Assembly: GCA_003508835.1 (NCBI GenBank)
Contig: PUFA01000711.1
Coordinates: 42,662 to 106,661 of the forward strand
Source: Eonycteris spelaea
Taxonomy: Eukaryota > Chordata > Mammalia > Chiroptera > Pteropodidae
Length of the DNA stretch: 64,000 bases
Reading direction: 5' to 3'
Made by a program: the position numbers and the translations under genes. The notes beneath the pieces were generated by a model. That model had not been told where the DNA came from and did no database searches. It saw only the letters and a program-made list of their open reading frames with translations. This document shows, piece by piece, positions 47,380 through 60,841 of this stretch. Every line of letters starts with the position of its first letter. Position 1 is the first letter of the stretch.

Positions 47380-50300
47380 ATGTTTTATTTACTGTATTTT
47401 ATTGTTTCAAGTCTTATATTCAAGTCTTTAATCTATTTTGAGTTGATTTTTGTATGGGCTGTCATATAGCATTCTTTTGCATGTGTCTTCTCAAGTTCCC
47501 CAACAACATATATTGAAGAGTCTTTCCTTTCTCTGTTGTACATTTTTGAACTCCTTCTGAAAATTAGTTGAGCCCATATACTTTGCTGGTTTATATTTCT
47601 GGGCTCTCAGTCGTAAATTCCATTCATCTGTGTGTCTGTTTTCTGCCAACTGCTAATTCATGCTGTTTTGATTATTGTCACTTTGTAGTTTAATTTGAAG
47701 TCAGGAGTGTGATACCTCCAGCTTTATATATTTTGTCTTAGCATTGCTTTGGCTATTCGGGGTCTCTTGTACTTCTGTACAAATCTGATAATTTGTTGTT
47801 CTATTTCTTTCAAAATGCTGTTGGCATTTTGATGGGGATTGCATTAAATCTGTATATTGCTTTGGGTAATAAGGTCATTTTGACTATGTTGATTCTTCCA
47901 GTCCATGAACACAGAATATGTTTTTATTTCTTTGTATCTTCTTCAATTGCTTTTAATAATATCTTACAGTTTTTAGTATGTAGATCCCTCACATGCTTTG
48001 TTAGGTTTATTTTTAGGTATATTATTCTTGTGGTTGCAATTACAATGGAATTATTTTTTCCTTTTTCTGAAAATTTGTTGTTGGAGTATAGGACCGCTTT
48101 TTAAATTTTTGTACATTGATTTTTATATCCTGAAACTTTACTGTATTTTTAAAATTATTTCGAAAAGTTTTTTGGTGGAGTCTTTAGGGTATTCTACATA
48201 TAGAATAATGTCATATGCAAATAGTGAGAATCTTACTTCTTTATTTCCAGTTTGGATGCTTTTTATTTATTTCTCTTAACTGGTTGCTCTGGCTATTACT
48301 TCCATCACCATGTCGAAAAACAGTGGTGAGAGTGTACATCTTTGTCTTGTTTCTGATCTTAGAGGGAAAGCTTTCAGTTTTTCACTATTGGGTATGCTGT
48401 TAACTAAGGGTTTGTCATATATGGCCTTATTATGTTGAGGTATTTTCCTTGTGTAATGATTTTTCTGAGTATTTTAATCAAAAAGGGATGTTGTGTGTCA
48501 TCATGCTTTTTCTACATCTATTGATATGATCATATGAGTTTTATTTTGTTTTGTGGTATATCACATTGATCGATTTGCATATGTTGAACCACCCTTGCAC
48601 CTCTAGAATGAACCCCAAGTGATAGTGAAGTATTATATTGAATGTATTGTTGTATTTGATTTGTTAGTGTTTTGTTTAGGATTTTTGCCTCTAAACTCAT
48701 CAGGTACATTGTTCTGTAATTTTCTTTTTTGTGTTCTTGTTGGGTTTTATTGGGGTAATGTTGGCCTCATTGAGTGAGTTTGGAAGTATTGCCCCTTCAA
48801 TTTTTTGGAAAAGTTTAAGAAGGATAGGGTTAAATCTTCTTTGGATGTTTGGTTGGATTCACCAGTGAAAGCCATTCTGGTCCTGGACTTTTACTTTTGC
48901 GTGCGTTTGATGACTTTCAATTCCTTACTATTGATCAGTCTATTTAGGTTTTCCAGTTCTTCATGGTTTAGTCCAGGAAGGTTATATATTTCTAAGAATT
49001 TGTCCATTTTTTCTAGGTTTTCAAATTTGATGGTGTATAGCCTTATCCATAATACATTGTATTATGTATAAACCTTTGTATTTTCATGGTGTTCAAGGTT
49101 ACTTCTCTTTTCTTTCTAATTCTTTTGAGTCTTATTCTCTTTTTTCCTTAGTTTAGCCATAGGCAGGTCAATTTTATTTATCTTTTCAAAGAATCAGCTC
49201 TTCGTGGCAATATTTTTTCTATTTTTTTGTTCTGTATTCTAATTTTGCTCTAATTTTGATTATTTTCTTCAGTTGACTTTGGCTTTGTTTCTGCTTTTTC
49301 CCTTGTTTTTAAGGTACATTTTTAAGTTGTTTGAGATTTTTCTTTTTTCTTGAGGTAGGCCTGTAATATAAACTTCCCTCTTATTACCACTTTTGCTATA
49401 TCTCAAAAAATTGATATGTTGTATTGTCATTCTCATTTGTTTCTATGTTTCTTTTGATCTCATCTTTTATTTATTCTTTGATCCACTCATTCTTTAGTAG
49501 CATTTTGTCTAATCTCCAGATATTTGTGGGTTTTCCCACTTTCTTTTTTCAGTCGATATCCAGTTTCAAAGCATTTTGGTTGGAGGATATGCTTAATCTT
49601 CTTAAATTTGTTGAGGTTAGTTTTGTGTCCCAAAATATGGTCTTTCCTTGGATACGTTCCATGTGCACTAGAGTAGAATGTATATTCTGGTGTTCTGGGA
49701 TGAAAAGCTCTGTGAATATTGATTATATGCATTTGGTTTAATGTGTATTTTAAGGGTAGTATTTCCTTATTGACTTTCTTTTCTATTCATTGCTGTTAGT
49801 GGGGTATAGAACTCCCATACTGTAATTGTGTTTTTGTTAGTTTCTCCCATTAGGTCTTTTAGTAATTGCTTTATATGTTTCATGCTCCCAGTTTGGATGC
49901 ATATGTATTAATAAGTGTTATGCCCTCTTGATGAATCATCCTTTTATCACTATAAAATGTCCATTTTTGCCTTGTTACCTTTTTGTCTTGAAATTTATTT
50001 TGTCTGATTAAAGTCTGCTGCACCCACTTTTCTCTTTGGATGCCATTTGCTTGAAGTATCATCTTCTACTCCATCACTTTGAGCCTATGTTTGTGTTTGG
50101 AGCTGAGATGAATCTACTGCAGGCAACATATAGTTAGTTTCTTTTTTTTAATCCATCCCTCTGCTCTGTGCCTTTTGATTGGTGAGTTCAGTCCATTTAC
50201 ATTTAGGAATGTTATTGATATGTGAGAACTTAATACAGCCATTTTATCTTTTGTTTTCTGCTTATTTTTTATCTCCATTGATTTTCTTCCTTTGTGTTTA

Positions 50301-52255
50301 TGTCTGCTATTTTAGTTAGGTGGGTTTTTTTATGACTTATTCCCTCTGTTTCCTCTTTTTTATGTTACATATCTCAGTTCTAGATTGTTTTGTAGTTACC
50401 ATTAGGCTTATGTAAAAAAAGGGTTAATATGTTTAGTAGTCCTTTTTCTTCTGATTGCATCTTATCTCCATTCACCTGTACAGGGTCAGTCCTTTCCATC
50501 TACCTTTTTATGTTTTTAGTGTCACAAATTATTTCTTTTTTATGCTGTGCATTAATTTCCATATTGCAAATGTGTAGCCTTTTTATAAAAAAAAATGCTT
50601 TTATCCACTTGAACTTTTATGTTATGATTAAGTAAGTGTTTAATATCCTATAGTGAAGTAGAGTTACAATTTCCTGCTTCTATCTCTGCCTACTTACAGT
50701 TTCGTATCCTTTTGCTTTTTGTTTCAGGTAGAAGAGCTCCTTTCAACATTTCTTTGTAGTGTAGGTCCTGTGGTGTTAAATTCCCTCAGCTTTTGCTTGT
50801 CTGTAAAAGCCTTTTATTCTCCTTCATATCTAAGGGATAACTTTTCGAGACATATTATTCTTGGCTATTGATTTTTCTCATTTAATATTTTGGATATTTG
50901 GTTCCACTTCCTCCTAGCTTTAAAGTTTCTGTTGAGAAATCTAATGATAATCTAATGGGGTTCTCTTTATAGGTTAGCCTTTTGTGCTTGGCTGCCTTGA
51001 GAAATCTTTCATTGTCATTAACTTTTGACAGTTTTAAAATAATGTATCTTGGAGAAGGTCTTTTTGCATTGAGATATAATTAGTTCTGTTAGCTTCTTGG
51101 ATTTGAGGTTCCAGCTTTGCCATAGGTTTCGGAAGTTCCATCGATGATTTTTTGGAATAGATTCTCTGTTCCCTTCTCCCCTCTTCTTCAATGGGATGTT
51201 CATTATGATGTTGCTCTTACTAATGGAGTCAGATAGTTTTCAGAGTTTGTTCATTTTTTAACTCTCAGATCTCTCCCTTCTTCCACTTGTGTCATTTCTA
51301 GATTTGTAACTTCAGAGTTACTAATTCTCTCTTCTGTCTGCTCTGCTCTGTTTCCTGAGCTCTCTAATTCATTCTTCATCTCATTTATTGAGTTATTCAG
51401 CTACAGAATTTCTTTGGTTCTTTTTTATAGTTTCATTCTCTGGTAAAGTATAACTTTTTTTTTTCCTTTGTGAATTTTATTCCTGAGCTTATTTAACTGC
51501 CTTTCTGAGTTTTCTTGTACCTCATCGAGGTTTTTTTCAGAACTGCAATCTTGAATTCTCTCATTTAAATTATATTTTCCATGTCTTTAGTTTGTTTTCT
51601 GGAGAATTCATTTCCATTCTGAACAACCTTGTTACCTTAATTATTCATGGTACTGATTGGTTATTTCTATGCCAGAGCATTTGAGATACTGAAATCTTTT
51701 TTAGGTACTGTTTTGCTTTAACAATTTCCTACTTGGTTGATAAGTAGAAGTCTGTTATTCGTTTTCCAGTGGATGGTGCTATAGCACAAGTTTTTGTTCA
51801 GTCTGTACTACATGGACTAGTAGGATCTCTGTGTGGCGGTATTTCCTCAGAGATGGAAAATAGTTGTGATGTTGAGCATCTTTTCATGTGCTTTTACGTT
51901 CTCTGAGTTAGAAGAGATAGAATCCTGTCCATCTGGCAGCCTCCAGTCAAGCCAGAATGTTGCAAACAAGTTCTACTCTTATCTTTATTCCTGCAGGAGC
52001 AGCTGGGAATTGGACAGCTTCTTCCTGACCTTGTTGAAGTGATCAGGGGAGGGGGTAGGACAAATATGAGCAGAAATGCTATGAAATTTCTACCATTTTA
52101 AGTGTGATTTTTATTTATGTGTTCAGGTGGTTGCTGCAGTTTTCTAAGTGGTTTCTGAGTTCTCACAAAGTTTCTTTTTGTCATACGTTGTTTATTTTGT
52201 TTTTGTGTGGGAGAACAGACGCCTGGAGCTTCCTAGTCTGTCATCTTCCTGAAGT
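47380..52255 (-). mobile_element. LINE-1, nearly complete, broken
   Basis: Antisense L1. The ORF2 endonuclease is readable at 49487-49732 (EYTFYSSAHGTYPRKDHILG) and 49880-50062 (KWTFYSDKRMIHQEG). Reverse-transcriptase-region sequence lies from about 47800 to 49100. ORF1 lies roughly at 50700-51600 (minus-strand frame at 51018-51203). The 5' end near 52255 is marked by ctagtctgtcatcttcctga. Stops and frameshifts occur throughout both ORFs. Confidence 0.8.
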
Positions 52256-53190
52256 TACCAGGTATTTCATTACTTTTAATGGGTGAATAATATTCCATTG
52301 TAGGGATAATACTACATTTTGTTTTTCTAGTCATCTGTTTATGGACATTTGTTTCCACTTTCCGGCTATTATGAATAATGATGCTATGAATATTTATGTA
52401 TAATTTTTACATGATAGTGTTTTCATATTCATTTCATAGGATTATTCCTATGAATGAAATTGTTGGTTCATATGGTGGTAGCATTATGCCTAAACTTTCT
52501 AAGTAACTGCCCTGTTGGTTTCCACAGTTGCTCACCATTTTACATTCACACAAGCAATGCACCAGGGTTCAAATGTCTCTACATTTTCACCAACTTTTAT
52601 CATTTTTGTTCTTTTGATTATAGCCAACCTAGTGGGTGTGTGGTGGCATCTCTTGATTTTTATTTGCTACTCCTAGATGATTAATGATGTTGAGCATTTT
52701 TCATGTTCTTACTGTTAATTTGCATATCTTCTTTTGAGAAACATCTGTTAGAATTCCCTTCCCAATTTTTAATTGGGTTGTCTTTTTATTGTTGATTTGT
52801 AATAGTCTTTTAGGTAGTCAGGATATCTGATGTATGATTTGCAAACATTTTCTCCCATTCTGTGGGTTATCTTTTTACTTTGTTGAGAGTATCCATTCAT
52901 ATACAAGAGTTTTTAATTTTGATGAAGTCCAATTTATCTGTTTTTTTCCCCCTTTGGTTGCTTGTGTGTTTGGTGTCATTTCTACGAATTTATTGTCTAA
53001 TCTAGGGTTACAAAGATTTATGATTGTGTTTTCTTTAACAAGTTTTATAGTTCTAGCTCGTACATTGAGGAATTTGATCCTTTTTTCCTTTATAACCTAT
53101 ATGAAATTTTATTTGAGTAGACTTCTAGTTTTATATGTTTAGATAGTTTTTATTTTTTCTACCTAAATACTATTATAAAAATATTTGTAA
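52256..53190 (-). mobile_element. Older L1 3' fragment
   Basis: Antisense L1 3' sequence: gaataatattccattgtagg, ggttggttcatatgg-like motifs, and tgatgaagtccaatttatct. It is the spacer between the two head-to-head L1s. Confidence 0.65.
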
Positions 53191-56100
53191 GAGTGACGTC
53201 AGAAGGATGCAGCATGAGGGATTTTCCCTAATTGCTCCCCTTGAAATAAAAACGAGTTGAACACCTATAATTCAACAAATAACTCCCAGTGTGCACACAA
53301 GCACATCTGAGAGATCTGCACACCAGAGCATCCGAAAATGGGCCAATCAAGGGTGTCAGGTACATGGATTAGGAGAGAGGAATAAAGGAGCTGTGATACT
53401 CAGCCAGAGCTCCCTGCAGAATGAGGGAGAGGGGAGAATTACACAATGGTTTCTTGATTCTTTGAAACTCTCAACCATCCTGCCTGAGTAATCAGCATAT
53501 TCCACACAGCGGAGCCCAGTGATCAGGGCAGACAGCAGGGCAGAGACTGAGTGCAGAGATGTGACAGTTATCATAGCAACCACCATTGTCAGGTGGGAGA
53601 CTGAGTCACAGAGCCTGGCTGCTTCCCTTGTCATCCAGGGTGTGCCTTCCCAGAGCAAGCACCAAGCCCCAGGAGGATTTGCACAACCAGTACTGAAACA
53701 TACACTGCAGCCTGTACCAGACACAGGGGTGGCGATATAAAGGAAAGACAGCTGAAACCTGAGGGACAGGGTTACCAGAAGGGAAAAAGCCACACAAACC
53801 TTTGGCCTCTCCCAATCCACTCCACCCCCATCCAGCCAGGCTGAATTGGAAGGAAGTAGCAGAGTATTGCATCTGACTCTTGGGGCTGTACTGGGACTTA
53901 TGGCTTTTTCAGAGGCTCGGATCCCCATCACCCATCACATCCCATGGGGGTGGAGACTAGTGACCAAAGCAACCTTTTCACAGAGGAGTCACACAGCCCT
54001 CCAGAGAATAAAGGTCATTTTTAACCTTAAAGCAGATCCAGAAGGCTTGGGCGCTACCTATTGGACATCAAAAGAGAAACCTCTTGTTATCAACCTGCTG
54101 AAGAGGGATCACTATATAATAAATTTTATTTTTATTTTCTTAAAAAAGTATATTACCATTAATGCCCAGGTAGAGAAATAGTCCATCAAACACCATGAAC
54201 AAATAAGGTGGAAAGGCTGCTCAGAAAGAATGTGAAAAATCTCTAGAAAGTAGGCATCAAGATTAAGAAATATGGGATGTAAATAACAGAGAATTCGAGA
54301 TTGCACTTTTGAGAAAATTCAATGAGATGCAAGAAAAATTCTGACCAACAGTTCAGTGAACTCAGAAACAAAATCAGTGAACAACAGGAATACTTTACTA
54401 AGGAGATTGTAACTCTAAAAAGAGCCAAATAGTACTGCTGGAGATGAAGAACTCATTGAAAGAGATGAAGATTGAAACAGTAAGCTTAAAAATAGAGGAA
54501 AGAATTAGTGATATTGAAGACAGAAACCTGGAAATGACACAGATGGAAGAAGAAAGAGACTTGAGAGTGAAAAAAATGGAAAGAACTATCTGGCACCATC
54601 AGGAAAAGCAACAAAGGAATAATGGGTATACCAGAGGGAAAAGAGAAAAGTCAACAGAGAGCCTATTCAAATAGTCGATGAGATGTTCCCAAAACTATGG
54701 AAAGAGCTGGATCTTCAAATCCAAGAAGCAAAGAGAACACCCAATTATCTCAACTCAAAAAGGCCTTCTTCAAGACACGTTACATTAAAATTGTCAAAGA
54801 TTAATGACAAAGACTTCTCAAGGCAGCCAGGAAAAGATAATAGTAGCTTATAAAGAAAAACCCATTAGACTTCTCAGCAAAAACCTTACAAGCAATGAAG
54901 AAATGGAACAAAATATTCAAATTATTGAGGAAAATTACCAGCCAAGAATAATATATCCAGCAAAGCTCCCCTTTAGATATGAAGAAGAAATAACGATCAT
55001 TTCAGACATACAAAAGCTGAGGGAATTTTCCACCACGAGACTTGCCTTATAGGAAATACTGACAGGGGTGATTCTACCTGTAACAGAAGGACATAAAATG
55101 CATAACTGTGAGTAAGGTGGCTAACAGAAGACAGAAGCAGGAAGGTGCAATCCTTATTATAAACAGGATGTGAAAAGCTTAAATATTACATGATAGGTAA
55201 AGTCCCCCCCCAAATACCCACTCTAAACAAAGAAGATAACAGCTACTGCAACAAAGAAGTGAAAGTTTAGCATATACAGTGATAATGTGAAACAACAAAT
55301 AGGAAGGGAGGGAGTAAAGATCTACATTCACAAAGGGGAAAGGATATAAGGTGCACACAGAGGAAAATGGGCTACTCTCTCTATATAACTCTCCTTGACA
55401 TAAATTTAATGGTAACCACACTCCATAAGGCCAGAACTGAGACACATAGCACGAAACAAGATGGAACAAAGGGAAAATCCACAAAGCACCACCAATTTAA
55501 GATAACAGACAGAAACGCAAGGACAGAGGAACAGTGGAGAAACCAAGCTACGAGAAAACAAAACATAAAATGGCTATAGGAAAACCTCAAAAAAAAAAAA
55601 AAAAGAAAACCTCATATTTCAGTAATCATCCTAAATGTAAATGGACCGAACTCACCAATGAAAAGGCACAGAGTTGAAGATTAGATTAAAAAGCAAAACC
55701 CAATCATATGCTGCTTCCAGGAGACACATTTCAGTTCCAAAAACAAATATAGACTCAGAGCAAAAGAGTGGAAAATGAAATATTAAGCAAATGGCATTCA
55801 GAGAAAAGCGGGAGTAGCAGTACTAATATCAGATGAAACAGACTTCAAAATAAAAAAAAGGTAAAGAAAGATACTGAGGGATACTTCATAATGATAAAGG
55901 GAATCATGCACCAAAAGACATAACTCTTAATAACATCTATGCTTCCAATCAGGGAACCTTGAAGTATGTAAAGCAATTACTAACAGAACTAAAGGAGAAA
56001 CAGACCAAAACACTATTGTAGTATGGGACCTAAATACCCCACTGTCAGATATGGGCAGATCATCCAAACAGAAAATCAGTAAGGAAATAATATGCTTAAA

Positions 56101-59100
56101 TGACATGTTAGACAAACTGGACATAATTGACATTACAGAGCCTTCCATCCCCAAACAGCGGCTTATACATTCTTCTCTAGTGCACATAGAATATTCTCAA
56201 GGATAGACCATGTGTTGGGAGAGAAAACAAATTTAGGGTGATTGAAATCATGCCTGCCATATTCTCTGACCATAATGCTTTTATACAGGAGATCAACCAT
56301 AAAAAGAAAGTGCGAAGAACCACAGATACGTGGAGATTAAACAACATGCTACAGAAGTATGACTGGGTCATAGAAGGAATAAAAAGGGATATCAAGAGAT
56401 ACATAGAAACAAATGAGAATGAAAGCACAACATACCAAACACTTTTGGGACACAGCAAAAGCAGTAATAAGAGGAAAGTTCACGTCATTACAGCCCTATC
56501 CCCCAAAACACGAATGAGCCTAAATAAACAACCTAACACTTCTTAAAAAACGAGAAAAGGAAAAAAGATGAAGCGTAAAGTCAGAAGAAGGAAAGAAATC
56601 ATCAAAATTGGAGCAGAAATAAGTGAAATTGAAAAATGAAAAATGATAGAAAAAACAAATACAACAAGGAGCTGGTTTTTTGAGAAGGTTAATAAAATTG
56701 ACAACCACCTGGATAGACTCACTAAAGAAAAAAGAGAAAGGATACAAATAAAATCAGGGATGAAAGAGGGGAAATTATGACATACACCATAGGAATACAA
56801 AAGATCATACAAGAAGAGTATAAAATGTATATAATAACAAACTTAATAACGTAGAAGAAATGGACCAGTAATTAGAAAAATATCTTAAGTATTTTTCTAA
56901 GTATTTTTCTAGACTTAATCAAGAAGATCTGGAAGATCTAGATAGACTGATCAGCAGTATGGAAATTGAACCAATCATTAAAAACCTACCAAAAAGTAAA
57001 AGTTCAGGACAAGATGGCTTCACCAGTGAAAGCTACCAAACATTCAAAGAAGATTTAATACCTATTCTCCTCAGAGTTTTCCAAAAAATGGAAGAGGAGG
57101 CAATACTTCCCAACACGTGTTATGAGGCCAATATTCTGATAACCAAACCTCGTAAAGATAACACAAAAGTAGAAGACTACAGATCAATATTTCTCATGAA
57201 CACAGATGCAAAAATCCTAAGATACTAGTGAACCGAATACAGCAGCATATTAAAAAGATTATACACCATGATCACGTGGACTTTATTCCAGGGGCACAGG
57301 GATGGTTCAGATACGCAAATTGATTAATGTGATATACCACATAAATTAAAAATTAAAGAATCATATGATCATATCAATAGATGTAGAAAAGCTTTCAACA
57401 AGATACATCATCCATATGATCAAAATACTTAACAAAATCTGTATAGAAGGAACGTACCTTAACATATTAAAGGCCATATATGACAAACCCTCAGCCAACA
57501 TTATACTTAATGATGAAAAACTGAAAACTTTCCCTTTAAGACCAGGAACCAGATAAGGCTGTCCACTGTCGCCACTGTTATTCAGTATAACATTGGAGGT
57601 ACTAGTGAGTGCAATTAGGCAAGAGAAAGAAATAAAAGGCATCCAAATAGGGAATAAAGAAGTCACATTGTCTACGGCCATGCTACCCTGAACAAGCCTG
57701 ATTCCGTCTGATTTCAGAAGCTAAGCAGGGTCGGGCCTGGTTAGTACTTGGATGGGAGACCACTTAGGAAGAGCAGGTGCTGTAGATGTGAAAAAATAAA
57801 AAAAAAAAAAAAATAAGGATTGTAAGCTGACAAGTTCCTTGCAGTCTGTGAGGTCAACCAAAGGTTGCCCCGCCTAAAAAATAAAAAAAAATAAAAAAGT
57901 AAAAAATAAAAAAGTTAAATTGTCACTTTTTCAGATGACATTGTTCTCTATAGAGAAACCCCTAAAGACACTATGTAAAAACTACCAGAAAGAATAAAAA
58001 ATATAGTAAAATTTCAGGACACAAAATAAATGTACAAAAATTTATAATTTTAAGAAAAATGGAAAATCAGTTCCTTTCGCAGTTAAAACAAAAAGAGTTA
58101 AATTTCTTGGAATAAATCTAACGAAGCATGTGAAGGACCTATACACTGAAAACATTATAAAAGAAGACAGAAAGAAATGGAAAGATATTCTGTGTTCATG
58201 GATTGGACGAATCAACATAGTTAAAATGACTTTATTGCTTAAGACATTATACTGATTTAATGCAGTCCCCATCAAACTCCCAATGGAATTTTTTAAAGAA
58301 ATGGAAAAAAAATTAGATTTGTATGGAAGGACAAAGGACCCTGAATAGCCAAAGCAATCCTGAGGAAAAAGAATAAGCCTGGCGTTATCTCTCTGCCTGA
58401 CTTTAAATTATACTACAATGTCACAATAATCAAAATAGCATTGTTTTAGCAGAGAAATAGAGACACAGAAACACAGAAGAGATTTGACAGGCTGGAAGTA
58501 AACTCCTGTGTCTATAGGTAAATAATTTTCGACAAAGGAATCAAATATACACAATGGAGAAAGGGAAGTCTCTTCAATAAATGGTGCTGGGAGAATTGGT
58601 AAACCACTGCAAAAGAATAAAACTAGAATGCTTTCTATTACCACACACCAAAATTAATACAAAATGGATTAAGGACCTGAATATAAGACCTGAAACAATA
58701 AATTTCATAGAAGAAAATATAGGTATAAAACTCATGGACCTTGGACTTAGGAAGGATATATGAATGTGTCCTCAAAGACAATGGAAGTAAAAGTGAAATT
58801 AAGTGAATGGGACTATATAAAAACTAAAAGCTTTTGCACAGCAAAAGAAACCAATAAGGCAAAGAAGCAACCATTTGAATGGGAAAATATATTTGCCAAC
58901 AACACCTTCAATAAGGACCTAATATCCAAAATATATAAGGAAATCATACAACTCAACAATGAAAAAATAAACTGTTCTATTAAACAGGCAGAGGACCTGA
59001 ACAGACACTTCTCACAAGAGGAGATACAAATGGCCAACAGACATATGAAAAGATGCTCAATTTCGCTAGCTGTTAGGGAAATACAAATCAAAACCACAAT

Positions 59101-59847
59101 GAGATACCACACACCCGATTATTATTGGTTATCATCCACAGGAGAAGTCCTAACAAGTGTTGGAGAGGTTGTGGGGAAAAAGGAACTGTCATAGCTGCTG
59201 TTGAGACTGTAAATTGGTACAACCACTATGGAAAACAGTATGGAGTTCCCTAAAAAAGTAAGAACTGAATTACCATGTGACCCAGCAATCCTTCTTTTGG
59301 GTAGTTACCACCAAAACATGAAAATATATATCTGCAAAATATACGCACCCTGATGTTCACAGAAGCTTCATTTATGGTTAGAAGGACGTGGAAGCCACGA
59401 AAGTGTCCTACAATAGATGATTGGATAAAGAAGCTGGTACATATATACAATGGAATATTACTCAGCCATAAAATGAAATGATACCATTTGCAAGTACATG
59501 GATGGACCTCAAGATAATCATGCTAAGCGAAATAAGCCAGACAGGAAAAGTAGAAAAACCTCATGATTTTACTCACGTGGGATATAAAACTGAAAGCAAA
59601 CAAAGAAACATCACAAACTAACAGAGATGTATGGCCATAGATGGTAGAAGTGGTTACCAGAGAGAAGTGAGGGAGGGGAGAGGAGATGTAGTTAGGGATA
59701 AAAGGGGTCAAATATTTTGTGAGGGAAGGAAATTTAACTTTGGGTGGTTAATACACAGTATATATACATATGGTGTATTGTTGAATGATACAGGTGAATC
59801 TATTGATTATTAACCAATGTCACCTCAATAATTTTAATTAAAAAATT
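53191..59847 (+). mobile_element. LINE-1, near full length, plus strand, broken; host of 5S SINE
   Basis: A 5' UTR-like GC-richer region (53191-54180) is followed by ORF1 (about 54200-55060, pieces at 54444-54674 and 54804-55052 including YPAKLPFRYEEE) and ORF2. In ORF2 the endonuclease region is 55610-56500, reverse transcriptase is about 56940-58150 (SKSSGQDGFTSESY at 56999-57040), and the C-terminal part runs to about 59190. The 3' UTR ends ccaatgtcacctcaataatt plus A-rich sequence. Many stops and indels are present, and ORF2 is also split by a SINE. The flanks aaaatatttgtaa and aaaaattttgca may be a decayed target duplication. Confidence 0.85.
57670..57913 (+). mobile_element. 5S-rRNA-derived SINE
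   Basis: 57670-57785 is clearly 5S rRNA: gtctacggccatgctaccct, gaagctaagcagggtcgggc, ctggttagtacttggatggg, and tgctgtag at the end. The internal pol III control region (A box, intermediate element, C box) is nearly unchanged, while the 5' third and the loop near 57770 have mutated. An A-rich linker (57791-57814), a unique module of about 60 bp (57815-57876, gtaagctgacaagttccttg) and an A-rich tail follow. Flanks agaagtcacattg and aaagttaaattg look like a target duplication in L1 ORF2. SINEs of this kind are known in fruit bats. This is not a functional 5S gene. Confidence 0.9.
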
Positions 59848-60039
59848 TTGCATGCTCACAAGTATAGAGATACAGAAATATTTTTATTACACATATATAC
59901 ATGCATATACATATGTACATATTTACAGATATATGTGTATGCATATTTTTATGATTATTTCCTTAGAGTAAATTTCTTAAAGTGACATTGGTCAAAGTTA
60001 TGCAATTTTAAGGCTTGTAACATATTTTCAAACTCTTAT

Positions 60040-60330
60040 AGAAGTCTCTTTTAACTGTAGCCTTTGGTTGGGGCTTTTGATCCACTTTGAGTTAATTTTT
60101 GCTTATGGTGCAAGACAGGGGTCTAACTTCATTCTTTTGAAGTTATACAGTTGTCTCATACAATTTATTGTGAAGACTTTTCCTTATTGAATTTTCTTGA
60201 CACACTTATGGAAAAATCATTTGACCATAAATGTAATGTTTTGTTTGTGGACATTGATTTCTTTCCCATTGATCTGTATGTCTGTCCTTTATGCCTGAAA
60301 CATATTGTCTGGATTAATGTAATTTAGTGT
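60040..60330 (-). mobile_element. Old L1 fragment
   Basis: The sequences ttgatccactttgagttaat, gacaggggtctaacttcatt and cattgatctgtatgtctgtc are typical antisense L1 ORF2 3' sequence. Confidence 0.7.
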
Positions 60331-60738
60331 AGCGGTTTCTAATCCCAGAAGACATTTTCTCAGCAAAAGTTGTTGTTACTGTTTTGTTTTTAATTTATGT
60401 GAGCTGATGGAAAGAAAATAGTATCCAAATTTTAAAATGTTTTTTTTTAAGGGTCGATGAATATGTTTATGTGTATATTGGCCATTCATATTTTTAAAGC
60501 CTCTCCATCTGTCTTGTTACTCATGCCAGATCGCTTCTCTGAGTAACTTAAAATGTTGATCATTGGATTAAAATTGAGGATATCCTCTTTAACCTACTGA
60601 AGATATTTTGCTTTTTGTTTTCCTCTAACTTTTTTTTAGGAATGCGCACAAAGGTAAAGCAGTTCTAAAATAGTAAATAATTAATTTAAGGAACTTCATC
60701 ATGAAGTATTTTTATTTTGTATTTTCAATGATTTTTAG

Positions 60739-60841
60739 GTCTGCAAAAAAAGCAGAGTTGGAAGAAAATCAGCGGAGTTATAAACAGAAAAAGAAAAGGC
60801 GACGCATTAAGGTTCAAGAAGATTCATCGAGTGAAAACAAG
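60739..60841 (+). CDS. ATRX: ATRX exon 14
   Basis: A 103-nt exon, acceptor gatttttag, donor AACAAG/gtaata. It encodes SAKKAELEENQRSYKQ, then KKKRRRIK, then VQEDSSSENK. The basic KKKRRR run is a plausible nuclear-localisation element. It ends exactly on a codon boundary, and the frame is intact. Confidence 0.95.

Larger units (their letters stand above)
46355..60738 (+). other. Intron 13: L1-dominated
   Basis: The largest intron, 14.4 kb. More than 12 kb is L1: a minus-strand L1 (about 47380-52255), older antisense L1 (47180-47380, 52256-53190, 60040-60330) and a plus-strand L1 (53191-59847). A MIR is at 46655-46830. 59873-59950 is an alternating ta/ca AT-rich stretch. 60331-60738 is unassigned. 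Confidence 0.75.

Noticed and set aside
53356..53931. 191-codon open frame on the minus strand
   Set aside because: It falls within the 5' UTR of the plus-strand L1, where composition allows long chance frames.
57670..57785. Functional 5S rRNA gene
   Set aside because: Substitutions in the 5' third and distal loop, an A-rich tail, an extra 3' module and insertion inside L1 ORF2 show a SINE.
59873..59950. Possible structured RNA or promoter in the alternating ta/ca tract
   Set aside because: It is low-complexity sequence next to an L1 3' end, with no further signal.
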